Below, piece by piece: positions 43,351-54,417 of a stretch of DNA of 64,000 nt. The translations under genes and the position numbers were made by a program. The stretch lies in NCBI GenBank assembly GCA_964390625.1, contig CAYMID010000001.1, positions 1 through 64,000 on the forward strand, in the 5' to 3' direction. This DNA is from 2-12-FULL-41-16 sp964390625 (GTDB taxonomy: Bacteria; Patescibacteriota; Patescibacteriia; Magasanikbacterales; UBA922). The notes under the pieces were generated by a model, which had not been told where the DNA came from, did not search any database, and saw only the letters and a program-made list of their open reading frames with translations. Each line of letters opens with the position of its first letter. Position 1 is the first letter of the stretch.

Positions 43351-43837
43351 ACAGCAACTTCTCCTTGTATTAATTTTTTTCAGGGTGGGTTTTGTTTAAA
43401 AGTCACTGATTTATCAACTGGGTCAGGGAACGGATCTATTTGAATTCAAAGTGTCGGATCCTGAACACAAATTGACTAATGAGAGTCAGAAAATTTCAAG
43501 TATACAGGTCAATTCATGCTGCACCGTGCCACCTCGGCTGTACTCAAATAACAGCACAAAATCACCCATCTTGGATTTAGCGCCAATTTCATCCAAAATT
43601 TCACATTCCAGAGCAGGGGCATTGATTCGCCGAGCTCAATGCGATCTCTAGGAGGAAAAAAGTGGTTTTTGTTTTATGCAAGACCAATCTTATCATTCAC
43701 TATGTAGATGCCCCCGTACGATACTGTGAATTTTGACAGGCATGTCTGGTGGCGGTAGTAAACCTGGGGCGTTTGGCAAGTCCTACCCTACCCAAACAAG
43801 ACCCGACCCAACCCTGCGTTAGTTATCCACACCCTAT
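43351..43837. other. Gene-poor stretch with possible gene remnant
   Basis: No convincing gene is present. A minus-strand frame without a start (43486-43635) encodes a protein-like stretch containing L-E-C-E-I-L-D-E-I-G-A-K-S-K and could be a decayed gene end. On the plus strand AGGAGGA precedes a GTG-led frame of 24 codons (43662-43736), which I do not call. The right direct repeat lies at 43765-43780. The stretch is what would be expected of degraded DNA at the edge of an acquired island. Confidence 0.5.
43765..43780 (+). repeat. Right copy of 16-bp direct repeat bounding the AT-rich island
   Basis: Identical to 38383-38398. This copy has no aspS -10 box next to it, so it looks like a duplicated or carried-over fragment of the aspS promoter. 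Confidence 0.85.
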
Positions 43838-43885
43838 TGACAAATTAGCTAAAACTTGCTAATTTTGCCAGCTTGTGCTATACAT
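43838..43885 (+). promoter_or_regulatory. Overlapping promoters with a dyad, upstream of the lipoprotein gene
   Basis: The first is TTGACA (43838-43843), 17 bases, TAATTT (43861-43866). The second is TTGCTA (43857-43862), 17 bases, TATACA (43880-43885) with an extended TGC. A perfect dyad, AAATTAGC-N8-GCTAATTT (43843-43866), spans the first promoter spacer and -10 box and could be an operator. The leader is about 138 bases long. Confidence 0.7.
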
Positions 43886-43959
43886 TAAGTAGTACAACCG
43901 CCTGGTTTACCCGGCGCTCGCTCTTTTCTCTTTTACAACCTAGCTTCATTGGAATGGGT

Positions 43960-44013
43960 TGTGTGGGTCTGGGTATACAGTCTAACGATAGACTAAATAC
44001 CTGGACCCACACA
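43960..44013 (+). other. Long leader hairpin immediately before the SD of the lipoprotein gene
   Basis: The arm starting TGTGTGGGTC (43960) pairs with the arm ending GACCCACACA (44013). Twenty-three of 25 positions can pair, two of them as G-T, around an ACGA tetraloop. The SD AGGAGGTG begins five bases later. Such a stable hairpin would affect mRNA stability or ribosome access. Confidence 0.85.
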
Positions 44014-44028
44014 CTACAGGAGGTGCTT

Positions 44029-44493
44029 ATGGTCCGGTTTCCCGTGATCCTGGCGGCACTCGCCACCTGGATCCTCGGCTGCGCGGCCGGAGATACCGGC
44101 GCGCCTTCCTACAACAACGCCGACGCGTCGCTCAACAGCGACACGAAGGCCATACCGCCGGGGGCCGATAGCCCCTACCCGCCCGACAACACCACCCCGG
44201 TTGCCAAGCCGGACGTCCCTGTGACGCCCGTGCCTGACACCGGCCCCGTGGATCCGTGCGCCGCTTGGCGAGCCAAGTCAGGCATGATGTACCGCTGCAC
44301 CTACCTCAACGGTCTCAGCGACATCTGCCAGGTTAGTCTCGAAATCGGCCCGGAAAACGAATGTCTCGTCAACTGCGACCCCGCTCTGTACGACTACATC
44401 TCGAAAATCCGTCTGCGGACTGATGGTCAGACGTTCGACTACAAGACGGCGCAGGCCGACGAGTACGACACTGTCTGTGCTCCTACCCAGTGA
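44029..44493 (+). CDS. Predicted lipoprotein with Pro/Asp-rich linker, GC-rich
   Basis: I start at ATG 44029 because AGGAGGTG lies just upstream; the frame is open further but has no SD there. The 154-residue product has an N-terminal signal with lipobox W-I-L-G-C (C18 would be lipidated). A disordered Pro/Asp/Thr-rich linker (about 20-75) follows, then a compact C-terminal domain with five further cysteines that could form disulfides. The function is unknown. Base composition, the SD, the leader hairpin and the structured 3' end group it with the other GC-rich solitary genes. It lies just outside the right end of the AT-rich island. Confidence 0.82.
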   Translation: MVRFPVILAALATWILGCAAGDTGAPSYNNADASLNSDTKAIPPGADSPYPPDNTTPVAKPDVPVTPVPDTGPVDPCAAWRAKSGMMYRCTYLNGLSDICQVSLEIGPENECLVNCDPALYDYISKIRLRTDGQTFDYKTAQADEYDTVCAPTQ

Positions 44494-44498
44494 AGCCT

Positions 44499-44565
44499 CT
44501 GTCTGCGGTGTGTCGAGCCCTCCTTTTCTCGACCACAGGTGAACCTTCGGTTCCCACGCAGACAG
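44499..44565 (+). other. Predicted three-way-junction RNA element after the lipoprotein gene
   Basis: CTGTCTGCG (44499-44507) pairs with CGCAGACAG (44557-44565). Inside are two further hairpins: GTCGAG with CTCGAC, and GTGAACC with GGTTCCCAC. The element starts six bases after the stop codon and has no T-run. Confidence 0.7.
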
Positions 44566-44611
44566 ATGCTCCCGTAGAGTAATAAAGCTTTATTTATTCC
44601 TCTTAGGACTA

Positions 44612-44642
44612 AAAAACTCTCCAGATTCTAGAGAGTTTTTTA
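44612..44642. terminator. Bidirectional terminator between the lipoprotein and giant-protein genes
   Basis: AAAAACTCTC (44612-44621) pairs perfectly with GAGAGTTTTT (44631-44640); both strands end in T-runs. It serves the plus-strand lipoprotein gene and the minus-strand giant gene that stops at 44676. Confidence 0.9.
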
Positions 44643-44675
44643 TTTACTTACCCTTTTCATCGATCACTCCGAGGG

Positions 44676-47600
44676 CTATGGCAAGACAATGATTGATCCT
44701 CTATATGCTGTCCAATGCTGTGAGTCAAAATTCGAAGTGGAACATTGCTTGTCAGCACCAACAACGGAGCTGTCATAACACCCATACCCCACTTTGCCAT
44801 CCGCATGTTTACAAGTACCATTGCACCAACCCCAATTATCCTTCACCTGAACACGTGGCTTAAAGACACACACCTNNNNNNNNNNNNNNNNNNNNNNNNN
44901 NNNNNNNNNNNNNNNNNNNNNNNNNNNNNNNNNNNNNNNNNNNNNNNNNNNNNNNNNNNNNNNNNNNNNNNNNNNTTGCACCAACCCCAATTATCCTTCA
45001 CCTGAACACGTGGCTTAAAGACACACACCTTGGTTTTAGCAAAGTCTGTACCTGACGGCATCATAGCCATAACACGTTGTTGAGCCTCTGGTGATACGAG
45101 GGCGGCCAGTAAAGTTGTAGTCACGCCCATCTTTTCCGCAATCGTCTTGGAACAGTTGTATTGATTGGTGAATTCAAAGTAGCCGGCCTTGCAGCTGCGC
45201 TCCAAGTCACCGAAATGTTTATAAGTCTGTAGCACACATTTAGATGGTTCACCAGGAACATCATTGGCAGCACAATCTGAATCAACACCAACTAACTCAT
45301 TGTTAATTACCTTGGTACGACAAGTTAGGACATCAATATCATCCAGCTTGAAGCTGCTAATTGACTTACAACGCCCAACCAATGGTTTAGCGGGCTCACT
45401 AGTGGCCTCGCAGAATGGTTTGTGATTTTTGTACAACCCGCTGCGTGTAAACGCCTGTTTGCCATCGCCCCAATCGATCGTGACTGTTTTGATCGGCATA
45501 TGATCATCGTCGGCCGCGGCAAAGAACTGAATCACCGCTGGATAATTTTTGGACGCGATGATTGGATCAACAGAACCGTCATAGTTTGCGTCTTCCTCGA
45601 TTCGACCATCACCATCGTAATCTTTTAACACTCCATTGCGGGCATTGACCGAGAAAGCGTTGAACTCGCCGGCAGTGCAGCCAACTTCGCTGGTCCCACT
45701 ACAGGTAGCAGGGTTGAGCGAATAAATAACTGGCGCTGAATTTTTACCCTTTTCACCACTAACATCGGTGGTCGATGTTGGTGTTAGTAATGGGTAGAAT
45801 TTGGCATCAGTTCCTTGGTAGTGATTATCTACGGTCGCCGAGTCAAGCATGGTCGCAACAGCTCTCTCGTTTACAATGCGCGCAAAAAATGAGAGTAAGT
45901 TTTCTTTAGCTCCCGCAATCGCCTCTTGTTTGCCAAAATTCTGTTGCTTAGCTTTGGTGGTTAACTGGGATTTAACCGATCCATCAACAGCTCCATTCAG
46001 AGTAGCACAAGGATCATCATTTTTCTCACTCGCAAAACCAGCTAACCCAAAGGCGCACGAATATGGCACACCATCATCAAGGGAGAGGAAGGTATAGGTA
46101 CGCAAAGCCCAAGGATCGGCAATGGCCTCGGCCGGCAAACGCGTACTGCCATACGGCCCTTGCCTGGTTTCTCGTTTTACCGCCGTTAAATTTGGAAGGG
46201 CAGTATACTCAGGATTACCACGCCAAATTCTGTTTGTCCAAGCTTTATTCGCTGGCTGTTCAGTAAACAATTTACCCGGATCATTCACCTGTGCGAACTG
46301 CATGCACTGATTTTTTAACATCGCGACCACTGCAAATTTATACCCAACTGGATGATCATCCCAAATATCTCGATTCGCTTCGGAATTTGCCGATCCACCA
46401 CTATAGTTATACACAGTCACTCGACGAGAAATGTAACCCAAGAACTCACCCTGGCTATTAAAGTCCATCCCAATCGCCAAGAAGTCACGCCAATTCATTT
46501 GACCGTCACAATTTGCGTCAACATCGTTTCTCTGATCCTGATAATTATACTTCACACTAAACGGATCATTTTCAACTGTTGGCAAATAACTTTCATTGGT
46601 CAACCCGGCCTGTTGATAGTAGGCAGAGATTGCTGGTTGAGCAAACTTTGGCACACACTTTACGTTTTCATTTTGGTTGCCCGGATTTGAATTAAAGATC
46701 ACGGCGACATACCGACGAGCAATCTGATTACGACTGTCGGTAAAGGCAGCCTCCATATTTTTACTACTATCCAGGGCTTTTGATTTATTAAATGGAAAAT
46801 CTTTGAGTTTTTCTTGATCTAACATATAAGTCCACAGGAACATTCCCTGCTTGTTGACTTCTGGCTTAAAGAAGCCAACTCCAGAAGCGGCCTCGTCAAT
46901 CATTCTAACACCGTTAGGCCCAAGCAATTTTTCACCGTCTTGTTTAGCAAAGTTAATACACAAACCACGACCGTCCTTATCATTGTTAAACATAGCGGCA
47001 ACTACCTGGTCTTGTTGTTTACCTTCGGTGTAAGCCATTGGCACAAAACAAACCTTTTCCAAATCAGCCTCGTTCATTGAACCTTCGTAGGAAGTACGGG
47101 ACACATACCCTCTTTTGTTCGTTGGCGTTGTCGGCATTAACTGCTCGTGCATGGTTGGTCCAGGCGAGTAATACATGCTGGCAAAGGCGTATTTACCACT
47201 CTCCTCATAACTTTGTGCCTGGTGAATTTGATCAGTACTACAAAGTGACTGATCGTTAAACACTGGCGGATATATTGTGTCCTGGATATAGCTAAACTCT
47301 TCACTTTGATTAGGTGGCGTAGGCTTGGTAAACACCCGCGGTGGATGCATTACCGTGCCATACTCCAAACGACAGCCGTGAATCGCCGGAGCCAATGAGT
47401 ACACGATCTTTATATCTTTTCCAGCTGCTTTGGGCACACCCCACACAATCCCCGCGTCTTCTTGTGCCATTACCGAGGCCAGTAGACCACCCTCGACACG
47501 CAACAACTTCGCATTTGGTCCCATGTATTTTTGAGCCCAGTACTCTGCAATTCCGTCACTTTCATTCGCATCACTGCCACAAAGTTTTGCGGAGTAGAGA

Positions 47601-50600
47601 TTTTTATCGTAAGAAACATTAGGGTTACCACTATCACAATCATTAGCTGTTTTAGCATCATAATTTTTTGCTTGATCACCTTTTAACAAACCAGAATCTG
47701 GATCAAAATAATTATCGTACGTTGCATGTACTGCTGGTTTTTTCAACAAAGCTTGCGTTGCCAAACAGTACAGCTCGCCACCGCCAACACCACCGGCCAC
47801 AGCAGCACCATCGGTGTCTGGATTATACCCAGCGTCCAGGTAGGCATTGTAAATATCAAACGACGAAGCCGAGGTTTCGATTGGTAACCAGGTCAAGCAC
47901 GCATAGGTTTGTTTCTTTTCACCAGTGGCTGGATTTTGCACAATACCAAGCGGATTGCTTAAATCATACTCCAAGCAGAACCCGCGCTGACCAGCCCGCA
48001 ATTCCTTGCGGTTCATTGGACTGCACGAACCAGCGGTTCCGCAGTCTGCATTGTTACGGCAAGGTTGACCAATGGTCGAGACCATACTGTCTGCGTCCTT
48101 ACCACCAGCGACTGGTTTTTCCCCGGTCACACAAATACCAGCTGGTAATTTGGTTTGACTGGTTGGCCAATGATCCACCTGACCACTCTTATACGAAACT
48201 TTTTGGTACTCGCACGAACAAGCTTCTGGACCATTATCACCCTGGCAAACATTGGCCCCACTAAAGTCTGGTTTTTTGTTTAGGAATTCAACGCGCTTAA
48301 GTGGATTAGAGCTATCTGGATCCAAAACTTTAATTTCATTCCCTTGTGGCAATTTGCTAAGAGCTATCCCTTGGCCATATGGACTGTCTTTTTCTGGATA
48401 TGACTTACAAATACCAGGATTTAAGAATTCCTTAATAGTACCAGCTGTTTTGTTGGTTACACTACTGTTAAAGCCACCACCAATTGGATAAATGCAGCGC
48501 GACTGGTAACAACGACCGCCCATGTCACCGCAAGCCGTACCATCTGGCTGCGAAACACCATTTTTGGTACAGGCAGCGGCTTCTGGATTAAGTGACAAAA
48601 CTGATTCTGGAATTTCGTATGCCAGGTAGGACTTTAAATCACCCTCAAAATTAACATAGGTATAATCAGCAACTGGATATTTATTGAACAACGAGAATCC
48701 AGTATAATCAGCCGCTTGCCAATTGGTTGGGCGACCCAGGTAAACACTTTCAGTCAAACGTTGGTTTGGGGTTTTGTCAACCGTCACCCAATCCTCACAG
48801 GCGCCGCTTGGACCAAGTTTGCGGCAAGCCGAATACTGATAGCACAAACGTTTGGTTTTGCCTGTGATCGGATCCTGCACCGACATCGATGTCTTACAAG
48901 CTAACCACTCGCTACACTGGCGATCTCGGTCAACTTTAAGAATAATGTTAGCATCATTGGCGCTGTTAGAGACTGGCGCTACCAACTGATTATTTGCTTT
49001 GGCACTGGCCTCATATGTGGCCTCAGCACTAAACAATTTATTTGGTTCTTCGGTCTGGTTAAAGAGAACACACCCATTTTTTAGACTTGCCTTACCATCA
49101 CACGCAGCACTACGATTACGGAAAGCGTCGTCCAAAATGGCATAATACGCTTTGCCGTTCGGCTGTTCATCAGACTTATCAGCGGTATCCAAAAGTTCAG
49201 TACAGTTATTAGCTTCGGCTGGACATTGGCCAACAAAACCCTTGTAATTCTGAGTTTTCTGTGACCAAATTCCAAATTCACCACCTGGCAAAATATTGTC
49301 ACTGTAGCAAGCCACTTCGCCAATACCCTTGCAACTACCTTCCTTACCACCACAGTCAGCGTCAGCGTGGCACAAAGTACCATTGGCACACTTGCCAACC
49401 CCATCAATAAACCAACCACTTGCTTTGGTGTTATCGGCTAGTTGTAAATCTTTTTTGTACGAACACAACTTATTACCAAGCAATTTTGGATCACGAGCAT
49501 AGCGGACTTCGCTACCAGAACGGTACTCGCTGCACCCTACCAAACCGTCACGACACAAAATTTGTGCGTATAAAACCGGATCATTGCGGAAATAATTAGT
49601 GCTATAACTGTAGGTAGTACTTGCAACGCTATTTATGTCATCGGTTGGCAAATTCTGAGTTTCCAAGGCGACTTTTTGGCAACCCAATTGACTGCCATCG
49701 GCCAAACGGAATTCCGATCGATCAGTCAAGAATACTGGTGTCGAAGTAGAGGTATCGGCTGGCACAATCACCGTGCTTTTAACCGTAGCATTATTTGGTA
49801 AAGTCTGACCAGCTTTTAGCTCGATCCGATCGACGAAACAACCAGCCTGACCAGCTTTAATAGTACAGGTACCCAACGTGATTGAGCCTGATTTAATAGC
49901 GCAAGCGCCTTCGGGGCCAGCACACCAAGCATTGTATGCAGTCGTATTTTCGGTGTCCAAAGTGTTGCGACTATCGTACATAGCCGAGCAACCAGCTGCT
50001 TGCGGACGACACAATTTTTCAAAGCCTGTCGCTTGGGTAACAGCTTTAGTATTAAGGTCAGTAAATGCACGACATCCCAAAGCTGCACCAGGGAAGGCAT
50101 CAATTGGATTACTGTCGCAAGCGAGCGGTACTTCATTACCACCATTGGCCGCGCGCCAGGAATTTTTGATCAACGCCACCTTGTCAGTTAAGCGAGTTAA
50201 GATTACATTATCCAAATAATATTGAGTTTTTCCTTCTCGTACAAACACCAAACTTATTGGCGCGTCTGGATTTTGTGAATCCCCTACAAACTTAACTGGA
50301 CCCAATCGATATGGCTTCCACTCAGCGCTGACAGACACAGACGTCTTTTGGTTTGTGTTTACATCGATTGTAAACAATGTCGGCACCTTTGCTTGAGTTA
50401 AACCAACGACCAAATTAGCATTATCACCACGGGCCCAGAATTGCAATTCATAACTTTCACCTTGCTTAATCGTACCCGTTGGGAATGTGTACATTAGGTT
50501 TGACGGATCGTTGCTGCTAATGTTAAGCGAATACTGACCAACCAAAACTGATTCTGGTTTAACAGTCCCATGATCCCAACCAGCCTTGGCTGCGGCCAAC

Positions 50601-53600
50601 GCAGTCGGATCAGCACTGGCTGGTTCAAATGTACCGGCAGTAGATAAAACCGTTTGAATATTACCTACATTATTGCCCGTGTATGCACGGCAGCCATTGT
50701 ACTGATCTTTGCGTGATGGACCTTCGCACGAAACTGACTCACCAGGGCGCGAAATAGTTTGATACACGCAGGCACCGTTGTTGTATATACCACCACCAAC
50801 ACAACGTTGGCACTGGTTATTTTTCCAGAAACCGCCACGCTGTGAACAAAGATCTGAATTATTAATGTCTGGGTCTGCAGCAAAAGCAGCTTCGGTCTTG
50901 CGAATTGAGTGACAAGCCGAATCAACCGTAACTGTATGAGCCAACAAGCGGTAGAAAATTTCACCCTTGTCATTGTAGAAGGCACGACAATCGGCGTCGG
51001 CTCGGTTAGCATTGAATGGTTCGTTAAGACCTAACTGATAGTTAGCTTGATTACACTTAGCCAAGAAATTCTGAATATTTGCTTTGCTGTCTGGAGTGTA
51101 CGCAGGTGAACCAACGGGGAATTGATTATTGGCATTAGCTCCTAAATTGTAATTCGCGATAATACCCGCCTCATTGGCGCGCAATGGCAATAATTTATGC
51201 ACCCGCAGCACATACCCCTGACTCACCGTCCCTTCCCACGTGTAATAAGTTTGCACGTTACTACCATCTTGAATTGGTTTTTCGCAATACTTAAGCGAAG
51301 AGAAGTATTCGGTAGTTTCGTTTTCTAAGTTAGTAAATTCCGTACAACCAATATATTTTTCTTCGGCTGGACAAGAAGTAGCCTGGCTTGGAATAAAGTA
51401 CATTGGGAAGGCCTCGTTATCAAAATTAGAGGCTTCTTGTTTAAAGGTATCGTACCCAAGACATTGCTGGTCACAGCGGTTGGCGCCAATTTTAGCGGTT
51501 AATTCTGGTGACCCATCGGCTGGCTTATACAAACGACAACCAACTTCACTTTCCACACAGGCACCAGCAAACTTACCACATTGCTCATTTGGAGTAATTT
51601 TGGCTAAATCAGCTTCGGTTTTGGCATAGTCAATCACTGGTGTAGCTGGATTCGTATCGTAACAACCCAAGTAATCTGGTGACTTTTTGAGGTATACAGG
51701 CTCAGTACTCTTGGCGCCAGTGGCTAGTAATGGGAAGAAGGCAGTTGCCCCTTCAGCCGCCGGTGTACAAGCAAAGTTCTTAATTTTATCAGCAAAATAC
51801 ATTGTTTGAGCACGGCCAAACTCTTTGAGTGTATTATTTGCCTGAACACTAGCAACCCAGGCACCATTTACCTGCTCGGTACTATACGCTCGACAGCCAA
51901 CCGCCTCTTGTGTACATTCCCCGTAATCCATAGTACGGGTCAAATACGAGACAACACTGTTATCACGAGAATTAACAAAAGTGCGGCAAGTGTTGAACTT
52001 TTCACTGCACGTCTGTGCGCCTAAACGCCACACATTTTTTTCTTGAGTACAATACCCGTAGTTGATACAGGCACCTTTTTCGTCTTTGGCCAAACAAGTG
52101 GATATATCAGCACATTCTTCACGACGATTTGGAGCGGTTTCAGTTTCTAATTGTTCGGAAATTACCTGGGTCTGACACTGAGCATCTGGCACCTTGAGCA
52201 CCCAGTTTGGGTCAATCAAATGGCAGAACGGCTTGGTTACGTCTGGTATAGCAACATTACTACCTGGTTTACGAACACAATCTTCAAACCCAGCCACCAC
52301 TTGGCCTAAGCGCCATGGCTTATCCGGGTCAGATTTAAGTGCGGCAATTTCAAAACCCAATGGCAAAATGCGAACCTTACGCATTTTTTGAATATTTGAA
52401 TAGCAGTACCGCTTATCACTTAAACAGCCCTGTTTATCGCTATTTTCAGCCGCGCGAGTTGGGGGAATTAATTCGGCGTTTGGATCCAAAAAGCCTTCTT
52501 TTATCGCTTCGGCAATGGTTAATGGATTACCACCGCGAGCGCGATCCAAAGCTTGGCGTAATTGCGTATTGATTACACAGTTATTAACCCCAGCCAAACG
52601 ACCATCCTCTGGACAGCTGGCATATTGTGCCAAAATATCATAGTTAGCGATTTGTGTTGGGATGCTGGCAATCAAGTACGAAAAGGCTTTTTCTGCCAAA
52701 TCACGATTACGATTAATAGCCGAGCTGTAAGCATCAACCACCGATGAACCACTCCCATCACTGCCACCGGTTGGCAACAACCCACCACTCAAAACACTAT
52801 CAAGTAATTGTGATGTTAAGGTATTCAAAAATACTGACGCTGCCATTGGGACAATCTGCAGAGCACCCGAACCATAAATACCGTTCAACTGGCTGAACGA
52901 CAGTTCGGTTTGCTGCTTACTAGAAACCGATTCAGTTTCAGTTTTAATTACTTGAGCCGGCGTCTTTACTTGACCCGAAATCAAATCGGTCAATGGTTTA
53001 AAACCACCGCCTTCGGTACGTTCGGTTTGGGCGCCAGCCTGGGCAGCAGTTACGTTGCGGTCAACCCGAGCGGCCAAACCAAGTGCAATCCCAAAGTCAC
53101 CCTGGTTAACGCGCAAAGAATTAGCGAAGGCTTGGCCAACGTCTTTACCTTGTTGTTTGTATTGTTCTTGAATGTTCCCCCAGTTAGAGGTTAACTGTTG
53201 GAAACTACAATTTGGTTGAGGGCCATTTTGGCCACCATTGTTATCATAAATACGACGCAAACTAACCTGTAAATACGCCTGCACTTTTAAATCGGGTGGT
53301 TTACACAGGTCTAAACCAAATGGTTTACCAAATTGATCAATAATTTCACCGGCGGTATTGCCAGCGACTTCGGCAAAATAAGCGCCAGCACCCTGCTGAA
53401 AGGCCAAAGCGCCCTGTCCCTTACCACCAGATGCAATATAGCGAGCAGTATCGTACGCGATTTTACGCATAAAATACGAGGCGCCGTTGATCAGTGAAGC
53501 CAATAACGAACTATACAAAGTGCTTTCGATTTTTTCCCAGGTCCACTTGGCGGTAAATTCTGGTTGCGTAACCACAAACTGTGCCTTGGCTGGCTGTGGC

Positions 53601-53689
53601 ACTAACAAAAAGGCTAATAAATTGATGGACAAAAAAACACTCAGTAAACCACTGACCAACCAACGCTTACCAGAATCAGAGAATCGCAT
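44676..53689 (-). CDS. Giant cysteine-rich secreted surface protein (2,952 aa)
   Basis: Collapsing the false gap (44876-44975) gives 8,859 bases, 2,952 residues in one frame. A signal peptide ends near A-K-A-Q. Residues to about 400 are hydrophobic-amphipathic, with A-S-L-I-N-G-A-S-Y-F-M-R-K-I-like helices. The rest is cysteine-rich, with a recurring short motif of the form hydrophobic-G-C-x-x-[YFL] (for example V-G-C-R-A-Y, V-G-C-R-L-Y, Y-I-G-C-T-E-F, V-G-C-S-E-Y). Around the middle a jelly-roll domain resembling CBM4/9 starts near Q-Y-S-L-N-I. Near the C-terminus are a Ca-binding-like D-Y-D-G-D-G-R-I and a PKD-like I-D-W-G-D-G-K. It is likely exported, disulfide-bonded and involved in attachment; the role is inferred. 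The start at 53689 follows the upstream gene by two bases. Confidence 0.9.
44821..45030. repeat. False gap in the giant gene: 55-bp copy, 100 N, same 55-bp copy
   Basis: Positions 44821-44875 and 44976-45030 are identical. Removing one copy and the Ns joins the last 50 or so codons, ending near S-I-I-V-L-P, to the main frame. Confidence 0.95.
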
Positions 53690-53691
53690 AG

Positions 53692-54354
53692 TTATTTGGG
53701 GGTGGAACTAGCACTTTGTTTAGCAATAATGTCTAGCACTAGTTTGCGGAGTGATTCGTCGCTTACCTTTTCCAAATCAGTCGTGGTAAAGCGACCAGTG
53801 GCAACTAACATGCGACGCAGGGCCGGAATATCATTAACCAATGTACGTAGATCATCGGTATTACTACCAGTACTGGTAGCGGCGGCCGCAGTACTGGTCG
53901 AAAGCAATCCGGTGACACTATTGTTAAAGGCATCGATTGTGCCTTGCATTGGATTTACCACGACACTAGTTGCCGTCGAGGTGGCTGGCAACTCGGCTAC
54001 ATCGCTACAGGTTTTACCTTCAGCGCAGAGAGGATTTGTACCCTTGGCAATTTCGGTGGCATCGTCAACTTTGTCCGAATCACTATCTGGTAAATAGGGG
54101 CTGGTCGAATACACGTATAATTCATCGTAATCAGTTAACCCATCATGATCCGTGTCGACCGCTTTTAACTGTGCCTGCTCATCGGACACTAAAACACTAT
54201 TAGTAGTCGTGCCTTTGGGAGCAAACGGACCATATACAGTGTTGCGCAGCTGCAACATACCCAAACCAACAGCTAAAATTGCAAAAACAAGCATGAAGAC
54301 AAAACCAATCTTCTGCTCGCGTGAAAATTGACTGACAGAATTTGTTTCCACCAT
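53692..54354 (-). CDS. Membrane-anchored protein with thrombospondin-type-3/EF-hand-like calcium repeats
   Basis: I start at ATG 54354 (M-V-E-T-N-S), giving 220 residues. A membrane helix (about 15-37) is followed by an extracytoplasmic part. That part begins with D-T-D-H-D-G-L-T-D-Y-D-E-L and D-S-D-S-D-K-V-D-D-A-T-E, typical Ca-binding thrombospondin type 3 loops. A Ser/Thr/Ala-rich linker and a helical C-terminal domain follow. It is two bases upstream of the giant protein gene, so the two are made together and may interact. Confidence 0.85.
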   Translation of the reverse strand: MVETNSVSQFSREQKIGFVFMLVFAILAVGLGMLQLRNTVYGPFAPKGTTTNSVLVSDEQAQLKAVDTDHDGLTDYDELYVYSTSPYLPDSDSDKVDDATEIAKGTNPLCAEGKTCSDVAELPATSTATSVVVNPMQGTIDAFNNSVTGLLSTSTAAAATSTGSNTDDLRTLVNDIPALRRMLVATGRFTTTDLEKVSDESLRKLVLDIIAKQSASSTPK

Positions 54355-54417
54355 AATTGGGAAACCGTAAAACACGCTTAGTATACCAAAATTGTCCAAA
54401 CACGACAAACCCCTAAT

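Noticed and set aside
43486..43635. Protein-like minus-strand frame without a start codon in the gap after the kinase gene
   Set aside because: Only about 49 codons, with no start and no recognised family; noted as a possible remnant but not called as a gene.
43662..43736. 24-codon GTG-led frame with AGGAGGA upstream
   Set aside because: Too short and of unremarkable composition; SD-like purine runs occur by chance, and no homology pattern is visible.
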